A stretch of 64,000 bases of DNA, taken from positions 186,001 to 250,000 of the forward strand of contig JBFWNR010000007.1 of assembly GCA_050250955.1 (NCBI GenBank). The letters run 5' to 3'. The DNA is from CAWAYR01 sp050250955. Its GTDB lineage: Bacteria > Acidobacteriota > Vicinamibacteria > Vicinamibacterales > UBA2999. The notes under the pieces are model-generated. The model searched no databases and was not told the DNA's origin. It saw only the letters and a list, made by a program, of their open reading frames with translations. A program made the translations under genes and the position numbers. Below, one piece after another: positions 57,783 through 64,000 of the stretch. Positions within the stretch are counted from its first letter, which is position 1. Every line of letters starts with the position of its first letter.

Positions 57783-57858
57783 GGTGGGTGTAGCTCAGTG
57801 GTAGAGCTCCGGACTGTGGATCCGGCTGTCGCGGGTTCGAATCCCGTCATCCACCCCA
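57783..57858 (+). tRNA. tRNA-His (anticodon GTG)
   Basis: An acceptor GTGGGTG pairs with CATCCAC (one wobble); the extra G at -1 faces discriminator C, and CCA is encoded. The anticodon stem CCGGA/TCCGG has loop CTGTGGA with anticodon GTG. It lies divergently beside aat, with a TAGAGT box 16 nt upstream. Confidence 0.95.
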
Positions 57859-57876
57859 TTCCCTTCTGATCGCCGC

Positions 57877-59454
57877 TCAGCGCTCGCCGCGCAACGACGC
57901 CCCGACGTCGATGTCGACCTCGGGGTCGTCCCTGGTGCCACGGATGTCGAGCACCAGCCGGGTGCCGGCGCCGCCCTTGCTGAACAGCGGGTCGAGCGGC
58001 CGCAACAGCACGCGTCTGGCCCCGGTCAGCGTACGCGAAATGCCGGCATCGAGTCGCGCCACGCCGCGGAACCGCAGCCGCTCGTCACCGAGGCCGTAGG
58101 CACCCGACGCCGCGATCGCCGCCCCCGGCACGGCGAAGCGAATCTGCCGCAAGGTCAGCTGGCGGTCGGCGAGCCGCACCTGGCCGTCCATGGCCGCGGC
58201 AACGGCGGCGATCGACGGGTCCTTCGGGCGCCCCTGGCCGCGACGGGCCAACTCGTCCACCTTGGCCTGGACGTCGCGATTGGCGAAGGTGGCGTCGTCG
58301 ACCTCGAAGGTGCCTGCGACTTCGAGCCGGTCGGCGACGTCGCCGTCGCCGGGCGCCATCTCCAGCGTCGCGTCGAGGCGAAGCCGGCCGGCCAGCGGCG
58401 GCCGCCCGCCGTCGACGAGCAGGCGCAGCACGTCGGCCAGATCGACCGGGTCGGGTGTGCGGACGGCCAGGTGGACATGGCGCCCGCGCACGCCCCTCTG
58501 CCGGGTGACGCTGCCGCTGGTCGCAAACGCCGACTGGCCGAGCGTGGTCGTCAGCGTCGACAGGAACAGGTCGCCCGAGGTGCCGTCGAACGCCGCGTCG
58601 AAGGTCGCGGTCATGGGCAGCCGGCCGGAGCCGCCGGTGGTCAGGCCGAGCGCCGAGGACGACGCGATGCCGTGCGTGGCGAGACGCTCGAGGGTGCCGA
58701 GCACGCTGCCCGAGGCGTGCACCTGCCCTTCCAGCCCGGGCAGCCCCCCGAGGTCGCCCTCGAAGGTGAACTCCCCGGTGAGCGGCAGCCGGTCGAAGTC
58801 CCGCCGCGGCCACGGGCCCACCGTGCCGGTCACCCGGGCCCGATCGCGCGGCAGCGGCGTGTCGACCGTGGCGCTGAACGGCGAGGCGTCGTCGAGCGAG
58901 AACGGCTCCAGGATCAGGTCGCGAACGTCCCACACGACCGGGTCGCGGTCGGCCTGCCGGGGCAGCACGGTCACGGTCACCGCCGCGGCCACCAGGCGAT
59001 CGACGACCGGCGATCGCGGCCGGCGCCGGCCGGAGTCGCCGTCGTCCGCGGCGTCGCCGCCGTCCACGCGCAGCGACCGCAGATCGGCCTTGCGGCCCGG
59101 CGGCACGGTGATGGCGACGCCGTCGAGTCGCACCTCGTCGAGACGCCGCGCCCGCACCCCGCGCAGGACACCGCGACCCGACCAGCGCTCGACCGTGATG
59201 AACGGCGGCAGGTCCGGTCGGTCCTTGATGCGCAGCACCAGGCCGGTGCCTTCGAGCCGCACCGTCGGGAAGACGCGCACGCTGAGGGTCGCCAGCGCGA
59301 CGTCGCTGTTGAGCCGGTCCGACAGCCACACTTCCAGCTCGCGTCGCAGCCGCGGCTCGGCCGTGCGCACCAGCCACAGCGTCGCGCCACCGGCGACCGC
59401 GACGACCAGGCACGCCGCGCCCACCAGGGCGCGGGTCCACCACTTCACGTCCAC
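57877..59454 (-). CDS. AsmA-family-like membrane protein
   Basis: A 525-residue protein with one N-terminal helix (ALVGAACLVVAVAGGATLWLV). A long beta-rich chain follows, with repeat-like strands typical of the AsmA/TamB superfamily (ALATLSVRVFPTVRLEGTGL, LRLDATLEMAPGDGDVADR, LTLRQIRFAVPGAAIAASG). The C-terminus VLDIRGTRDDPEVDIDVGAS is a common AsmA ending. It may take part in lipid transport or outer-membrane assembly (inference from the family). The GTG start at 59454 has GGAGG upstream. Confidence 0.75.
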   Translation of the reverse strand: MDVKWWTRALVGAACLVVAVAGGATLWLVRTAEPRLRRELEVWLSDRLNSDVALATLSVRVFPTVRLEGTGLVLRIKDRPDLPPFITVERWSGRGVLRGVRARRLDEVRLDGVAITVPPGRKADLRSLRVDGGDAADDGDSGRRRPRSPVVDRLVAAAVTVTVLPRQADRDPVVWDVRDLILEPFSLDDASPFSATVDTPLPRDRARVTGTVGPWPRRDFDRLPLTGEFTFEGDLGGLPGLEGQVHASGSVLGTLERLATHGIASSSALGLTTGGSGRLPMTATFDAAFDGTSGDLFLSTLTTTLGQSAFATSGSVTRQRGVRGRHVHLAVRTPDPVDLADVLRLLVDGGRPPLAGRLRLDATLEMAPGDGDVADRLEVAGTFEVDDATFANRDVQAKVDELARRGQGRPKDPSIAAVAAAMDGQVRLADRQLTLRQIRFAVPGAAIAASGAYGLGDERLRFRGVARLDAGISRTLTGARRVLLRPLDPLFSKGGAGTRLVLDIRGTRDDPEVDIDVGASLRGER

Positions 59455-59503
59455 AGACCTCCGGGCGCGCTGGGGGGCCCTTCTCGTATTCTACTGACCC
59501 GTC

Positions 59504-60301
59504 GTGACGCCCGATCCGTGTGCTGCCGGTGTCGATCGCTGGCTGACCGACCTGTCCACCCGCCACCGCCGCGACCTCACCACCTCGGAGGTCGCGCGGG
59601 CGCTGCGGGCGCTGTCCTCGACCTACGTCGAACGACGGGCCCGCCTCGGCGGGCGGGGCGCCTTCGATTCGGCCGGCAAGCGCGCCGCCTACGCCCTGTA
59701 CTACGCGCCGCGGCGCTTCGCCCTGGTCGGCGAGATTCTCGGCGCGATCGGCGCCCCCATCGGCGCCAGGGCCATCCTCGATCTGGGCTGCGGCACCGGC
59801 GCCGCCGGCGCCGCGTGGGCGTGCCACGCCGGCCCGGGGTCGACGGTGCTGGGCCTCGACACCCACCCGTGGGCCGTCACCGAGACGCGCGCCACCCTGC
59901 GCGCGCTTGGCGTGCCGGGCGAGGCCCGGCGCGGCTCGATCGTCGCGGCGTCCGGCCAGCGTGGGCCCCGTCCCGGCCGCGAGGCCGGGGCGCACCGCGG
60001 CGTGGTGGTGAGCTACGCGGCCAACGAACTGGACGAGGCCGCGCGGGCCGGGCTCCTCGCCCGCCTGCTGGCCGATGCCGCCGCCGGGAGCGCCGTGCTG
60101 ATCCTCGAGCCGCTGTCGCGCCGCACCTCGCCGTGGTGGCCGGCCTGGACGCGGGCCCTCGAGGGCGCCGGGGGTCGGCACGACGAGTGGCGCGTGGCGC
60201 TCGCACTGCCGCCCGAGGTCGTCGAACTGGGGCGGGCGGCTGGCCTGGATCCCACCGACGGCACCGCCCGCAGCCTGTGGCTGCCGGGAGGCGCGGACTG
60301 A
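59504..60301 (+). CDS. Rsm22-like SAM-dependent methyltransferase
   Basis: A 265-residue protein. AAYALYYAPRRFALVGEIL followed by the SAM motif ILDLGCGTGAAGAAW matches the small-ribosomal-subunit methyltransferase-like Rsm22 family, as does YAANELDEAAR. The usual C-terminal cysteine cluster of Rsm22 proteins is not evident. A TATTCT box lies 11 nt before the GTG, in a 49-bp divergent gap with the AsmA-like gene. The RNA target is unproven. Confidence 0.75.
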   Translation: MTPDPCAAGVDRWLTDLSTRHRRDLTTSEVARALRALSSTYVERRARLGGRGAFDSAGKRAAYALYYAPRRFALVGEILGAIGAPIGARAILDLGCGTGAAGAAWACHAGPGSTVLGLDTHPWAVTETRATLRALGVPGEARRGSIVAASGQRGPRPGREAGAHRGVVVSYAANELDEAARAGLLARLLADAAAGSAVLILEPLSRRTSPWWPAWTRALEGAGGRHDEWRVALALPPEVVELGRAAGLDPTDGTARSLWLPGGAD

Positions 60302-60305
60302 GCGG

Positions 60306-61160
60306 CTACTGGAACGAGCCGCGCACCGGGAAGCGGTCACGCAGCGCCAGGTCGAACGTTTCCGCCATCTTCGCGTAGCCGCTGGTCGACGGATGCAGGC
60401 CATCGGCCCCGAGCAGGTTGGTGCCGCCATCGGGCGTGCAGTTGCCGGTGCCGAAGGCGCCATAGAGGTTCACGACGTAGACGTTCTGACGGCCCGCCGC
60501 CATCGCCGTGATGGCGTTGTTGAACGGCACGATGAGGTCGGCCGAGTTCTCGCGCACCGTGCCGGTCGGCGAGACGCTGCGGCAGGTCTGGAACATCGTG
60601 CTGATGAGCACGGTGGCGTTGTAGAAGCGGCCGAGCTCGACCAGCTGCTGCAACGACCCGACCACTGCCGACACGCTGCGGCCGTTGTTGAGGTCGTTGA
60701 TGCCCTCGAGGAGCAGCACGCCCTGGGGCCGCTGCGCGTTCAGCGCCTGCTGGAAGCGGCCGCTCGACACCGCCTGCTGGGCCCACTCGCCGGGGTTGCC
60801 GGCGTTGGTGACGGTGAAGTCCTGGGTGGTGAAGGCCGCCTCGAGCCGCACGTCGAGCTGCGAGGGATAGGAGCAGCCGCCGCACGGGTCGAACAGGAAC
60901 GCGCCGTCGAAGGACGACAGCGTGCCCCAGGTGATGCTGTCGCCGAAGGCGAGATAGTTGGTGGCGCCGAGGGCGTTGATGGTGCCAAGCGAGTCGCCGG
61001 CGGGGGGCGGCGGCCCGCCCTGCGGCACCTCGCCGCGCGACAGGACCGCGCCGGGCGTGCTCGGCGAGGTCGGCGTCTGGCTGCACTGGGCGGCCAGCGC
61101 CGCCAGCAGCACGACGCCGGCCAGGCGGCCGCGGCGCGGCCGGAACGGGAGACACGACAT
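60306..61160 (-). CDS. SGNH/GDSL hydrolase lipoprotein
   Basis: A 284-residue protein with signal peptide and lipobox (LLAALAAQC), then the four SGNH blocks: FGDSITWG (Ser), GNPGEW (Gly), GINDLNNG (Asn) and DGLHPSTSGYAKMA (Asp and His). It is an esterase or lipase-like hydrolase anchored in the envelope; the substrate is unknown. The minus-strand box TATTCT is 8 nt from the ATG, shared with the divergent gene at 61182. Confidence 0.85.
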   Translation of the reverse strand: MSCLPFRPRRGRLAGVVLLAALAAQCSQTPTSPSTPGAVLSRGEVPQGGPPPPAGDSLGTINALGATNYLAFGDSITWGTLSSFDGAFLFDPCGGCSYPSQLDVRLEAAFTTQDFTVTNAGNPGEWAQQAVSSGRFQQALNAQRPQGVLLLEGINDLNNGRSVSAVVGSLQQLVELGRFYNATVLISTMFQTCRSVSPTGTVRENSADLIVPFNNAITAMAAGRQNVYVVNLYGAFGTGNCTPDGGTNLLGADGLHPSTSGYAKMAETFDLALRDRFPVRGSFQ

Positions 61161-61167
61161 GCCCCGT

Positions 61168-61174
61168 TAGAATA
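61168..61174. promoter_or_regulatory. Shared symmetric -10 element for divergent genes
   Basis: TAGAATA reads TAGAAT on the plus strand (8 nt from the ATG at 61182) and TATTCT on the minus strand (8 nt from the ATG at 61160). The whole gap is 21 bp, so both transcripts would be leaderless. Confidence 0.55.
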
Positions 61175-61181
61175 CAACCCC

Positions 61182-61901
61182 ATGTCGGCCGAGTCGTCAT
61201 CCACCCTGGTCGAGCGCCGGCTGCGCTACCTCGAGCGCCAGCGGGCGCTGCAGCGCGAAGCCGCCGATCGCGACCGCCGCAACCCCAGGCCGATGGGGTC
61301 GGGCCCGGCGAACCGCCACGGCATGCCGACGGTGCCGACCGGTCAGCGGGTGGTCCCGAACTGGCCGGTGCTCGACCTGGGTGACGTGCCCGACATCGCC
61401 GTCGCCGACTGGCGTCTCGAGGTCGGCGGGCTGTGCGCGCATCCGCTGTCGCTCACCTGGGCCGATTTCCTCGATCTGCCGCAGGTGGACGAGGTCAGCG
61501 ACTTCCACTGCGTAACCACGTGGAGCCGCCTCGACAACCACTGGCGCGGCGTGCGGATGCAGACCCTGGCCGAACTGGCCGTGCCGGCGCCCGAGGCCCG
61601 CTTCGTGGCATGCACCGGCTACGACGTCGCCCCAGGCACGACGACCCCCTACACCACCAACCTGCCGCTGGCGCGGGCGGTCGAGTCCGACGTGCTGCTG
61701 GTGCACACCTGGGAGGGCCAGCCGCTGCCCCGCGAGCACGGCGGCCCGTGCCGGATGATCACCCCGAAGCTCTACGCCTGGAAGGGCACCAAATGGATCC
61801 GGCGGATCGAGTTCCTCGCCGAGGATCGGCCGGGCTTCTGGGAAGTGCGCGGCTACTCCAACACCGCCGAGCCCTGGCTCGACGATCGCTACGCGGACTA
61901 A
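61182..61901 (+). CDS. Sulfite-oxidase-fold molybdopterin oxidoreductase
   Basis: A 239-residue protein of the oxidoreductase molybdopterin-binding (SUOX-like) family without a signal peptide. Landmarks are VADWRLEVGGLCAHPLSLTW, FHCVTTWSRLDNHWRGVR (the Cys that ligates molybdenum), VACTGYDVAPGTTTPYTTN and KLYAWKGTKWIRRIEFL. Short, cytoplasmic members of this family are of unknown substrate. Six bp downstream is ligD on the same strand. Confidence 0.85.
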   Translation: MSAESSSTLVERRLRYLERQRALQREAADRDRRNPRPMGSGPANRHGMPTVPTGQRVVPNWPVLDLGDVPDIAVADWRLEVGGLCAHPLSLTWADFLDLPQVDEVSDFHCVTTWSRLDNHWRGVRMQTLAELAVPAPEARFVACTGYDVAPGTTTPYTTNLPLARAVESDVLLVHTWEGQPLPREHGGPCRMITPKLYAWKGTKWIRRIEFLAEDRPGFWEVRGYSNTAEPWLDDRYAD

Positions 61902-61907
61902 CCCTCT

Positions 61908-63962
61908 GTGTTCGCCGCCCAGGATCTGCGGCCGATGCTGGCGGTGGCCCCCGACGTGCCGCCGCCGCTCGCCGATCGGCGGCTGGTCTACGAACCCAAA
62001 TACGACGGCATCCGCGCCATCGTCCTGGTCGAACCCGGCCCCGCCCCGCACGTGCGGCTGTGGTCGCGCAACGGCAACGAGAAGTCGCGTCAGTTCCCGG
62101 AGCTCGTCGCCGCCCTGTCGGCATGGGCGGGCACCTTGGACGGCCCGGTGGTGCTCGACGGCGAAGTGGTGGCGCTCGACGCGCGCGGCCGTCCGGCCGG
62201 CTTCCAGCGGCTGCAGGGCCGGATCCACGTCGCCGTCCCCGGCTACCGTTCGTCGGCCCCTGCACAGACCCCGGATCAGCAACCGACCGCGCTGGTCGTC
62301 TTCGACCTGCTGCGCGACGGCGCGGTGGACTGGCGGCCCCGTCCCCTGCACGAGCGACGCGCCGCCCTCGAGGCGCGGTGCGCCGACATGGGCTCGCCCC
62401 TGCTGCGGCTGAGCCGACAGGTGGCAGGCGACGGGCACGCCCTCTACGCGGAGGCCGAACGCGAGGGCTGGGAGGGCCTGCTGGTCAAGGTCGCCGACTC
62501 GCCGTACCGCACCGGCCGGCGCAGTCCCGAGTGGCGCAAGCTCAAGATCCAGCAGCAGGACGAGTTCGTCGTCGCCGGCTGGACCGACCCGCGCGGCACC
62601 CGCACGCACTTCGGCGCGCTCATCCTGGGGGCGCGGGACGCCGACGGCACGCTGCGCTATGTCGGCGATGTCGGCACCGGATTCAGCGGCACCGAACTGG
62701 AGCGGGTCGGCCGGCTGCTGGCGCACCTGGCGACCGAGACGTCGCCGTTCGATCCGCCGCCGAAGACACCGGCCAAGGCGCATTGGGTCGAACCCCGGCT
62801 GGTCGCCCAAGTGCGCTACACCGAGATGACCGACGAAGGGCGGCTGCGCCATCCCGCCTACCTCGGCCTGCGCGACGACAAGCCGGCCGCCGCGGTGCGG
62901 CGCCCCCGCCCGACACGGGCGCGGTCCACCGCGCGTCCGGCGACGCGTCCGCAGGCGGCGCGGCGCGGGCGACGCCGAAACAGCGGGGACCCGCTGGCCG
63001 CCTGGGACGCGACCGCCGAGGCGCTCGTCGCCCAGCTCGACGACCTGCAGGCGCGACGCAAGGACGGTCGTCTGGTCCTGCCCGACGGCGACACGTTGGA
63101 CGTCACCAATCTCCACAAGATCTTCTGGCCGGAGGGGCGGCGGACCAAGGGCGACGTGCTGCGCTACTACGTCCGCATCGCGCCGCTGCTCCTGCCGGTG
63201 CTGGAGGATCGCCCCCTGGTGATGAAGCGGCTGCCCAACGGCGTCGAGGGCAAGTCCTTCTACCAGCACCGCGCGCCCGAGCCGGTGCCCTCGGGCGTCC
63301 GCACGGCCACGCTCCCCGACGACGACGTGCCGGCGCGGCTGGTCGGCGGGTCGCTGAAGACGCTGATCTACATGGCCCAGCTCGCCGCGATCTCGATGGA
63401 CCCGTTCTTCTCGACCATCGACGCGCTGCACACCCCGGACCAGGTGGCCATCGATCTCGATCCCCAGCCCGGCGCCGGCTTCGCCCGCATCCTCGACGTC
63501 GCCCGCTGGGTGCACGAGGTGCTCGACCGGGTCGGCGTCACCGCGTTCCCGAAGACGTCGGGGTCCGAGGGCCTGCACATCTTCGTGCCGCTGCAGCCGG
63601 GGACGACCTACCAGGCGGGCATGCTCTTCTGCCAGATCGTCGCCACGATGGTGGCCACCGCCCACCCCAAGGTCGCCACCGTCGAGCGGACGGTCGGCAA
63701 ACGCAAGGACGGCACGGTCTACGTCGACTACCTGCAGAACATCGAGGGCAAAACGCTGGCCTGCGCCTACAGCGCCCGGGCCAGCGCCTTTGCCGGCGTC
63801 TCGACGCCGCTCACCTGGGACGAGGTGCACGCCGGCGTCCGCCCCGAGGACTTCACCCTCGACACCATCCTGCCGCGGGTCCGCGCCGTCGGCGATCTGT
63901 GGAGCGGCACCAGACACGCCGAGGGCGCCGATCTGCTCGGCGCCCTCGAGAAGATTCGCTAG
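61908..63962 (+). CDS. ligD: DNA ligase D, ligase and polymerase domains without phosphoesterase
   Basis: A 684-residue NHEJ protein. The ATP-dependent ligase domain comes first (EPKYDGIRAIV with the adenylated Lys, LDGEVVALDARG, EGLLVKV, WRKLKIQQ), then an Arg/Ala-rich linker near residues 327-360. The primase-polymerase domain follows (VTNLHKIFWPEGRRTKGD, AIDLDPQPG with the metal aspartates, KTSGSEGLHIFVPL). No 3'-phosphoesterase (PE) domain precedes or follows. It would act with Ku, which is not in this window. The start is GTG at 61908. Confidence 0.9.
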   Translation: MFAAQDLRPMLAVAPDVPPPLADRRLVYEPKYDGIRAIVLVEPGPAPHVRLWSRNGNEKSRQFPELVAALSAWAGTLDGPVVLDGEVVALDARGRPAGFQRLQGRIHVAVPGYRSSAPAQTPDQQPTALVVFDLLRDGAVDWRPRPLHERRAALEARCADMGSPLLRLSRQVAGDGHALYAEAEREGWEGLLVKVADSPYRTGRRSPEWRKLKIQQQDEFVVAGWTDPRGTRTHFGALILGARDADGTLRYVGDVGTGFSGTELERVGRLLAHLATETSPFDPPPKTPAKAHWVEPRLVAQVRYTEMTDEGRLRHPAYLGLRDDKPAAAVRRPRPTRARSTARPATRPQAARRGRRRNSGDPLAAWDATAEALVAQLDDLQARRKDGRLVLPDGDTLDVTNLHKIFWPEGRRTKGDVLRYYVRIAPLLLPVLEDRPLVMKRLPNGVEGKSFYQHRAPEPVPSGVRTATLPDDDVPARLVGGSLKTLIYMAQLAAISMDPFFSTIDALHTPDQVAIDLDPQPGAGFARILDVARWVHEVLDRVGVTAFPKTSGSEGLHIFVPLQPGTTYQAGMLFCQIVATMVATAHPKVATVERTVGKRKDGTVYVDYLQNIEGKTLACAYSARASAFAGVSTPLTWDEVHAGVRPEDFTLDTILPRVRAVGDLWSGTRHAEGADLLGALEKIR

Positions 63963-63969
63963 ATTGGGC

Positions 63970-63990
63970 CCAGCCGCTAGCCGCTAGCCG
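63970..63990. repeat. Heptamer tandem repeat (CCAGCCG/CTAGCCG)
   Basis: Three 7-bp units just downstream of the ligD stop codon; more units may continue beyond the window edge. Confidence 0.8.
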
Positions 63991-64000
63991 CGGCGGCGTC

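Noticed and set aside
61197..63917. A 906-codon minus-strand frame opposite the SUOX-fold and ligD genes
   Set aside because: Shadow frame; the plus-strand genes have complete catalytic motifs.

Overview
The window is a very GC-rich bacterial chromosome segment, apparently from an uncultured or little-studied member of the Acidobacteriota, most likely near the Vicinamibacteria. Three things support this: two PadR/ADOP (duplicated FtsX-like permease) pairs, a signature of that phylum; three sets of exported DUF1592-type diheme cytochromes with DUF1552 proteins; and many GTG starts. There is no 16S rRNA, so the placement is inference.

Layout. 1-1455: a truncated beta-propeller gene and a two-subunit thiamine-diphosphate decarboxylase. 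1497-6190: PadR/ADOP pair 1 with a perfect operator-like dyad, then a membrane Ser/Thr kinase. 6180-13586 (minus): an amidohydrolase and triad A (DUF1592 cytochrome, DUF1552 protein, exported ankyrin protein). 13633-23719: DsbD, a MoaD-like/BNR/RluA-like set, a cupredoxin and LPMO-like pair, YcaQ, MFS, ABC-F and a hypothetical gene. 23930-29687 (plus): triad B. 29872-34046: DinB, then a sulfide/persulfide-type module (ETHE1/Blh-like dioxygenase-rhodanese and ArsR regulator behind a 12+12 bp AT-rich palindrome) followed by a monoheme and a six-heme-site cytochrome. 34226-37179: PadR/ADOP pair 2. 37344-43045 (minus): triad C. 43278-50983: lectin-like protein, a broken spermidine-synthase-like gene, an NHL propeller, rfbA/rfbC, DUF4390, a catalytically degenerate beta-lactamase-fold protein and a beta-barrel protein. 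51005-53066: ATP-grasp/zinc-metallopeptidase pair. 53149-54174: tRNA-Arg and two inverted copies of a roughly 290-bp MITE-like element. 54175-57858: a small ORF, ClpA, ClpS and Aat (the N-degron pathway) and tRNA-His. 57877-63962: AsmA-like, Rsm22-like methyltransferase, SGNH lipoprotein, SUOX-fold oxidoreductase and a LigD ligase-polymerase.

The strongest candidate for an undescribed system is the three-gene cassette that occurs three times here in the same order: secreted diheme DUF1592 protein, Tat-exported DUF1552 protein, and exported ankyrin-repeat protein ending in a conserved C-V-S-C. A second layer of structure is a dispersed family of 7-bp tandem repeats (CYAGCCG and a related GGGACCA-like type). 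It occupies at least ten sites at gene ends and supplies the stop codons of several genes. A third is a recurrent TANNNT box 8-9 nt before start codons, which suggests leaderless transcripts, including one divergent gene pair sharing a symmetric -10 element.
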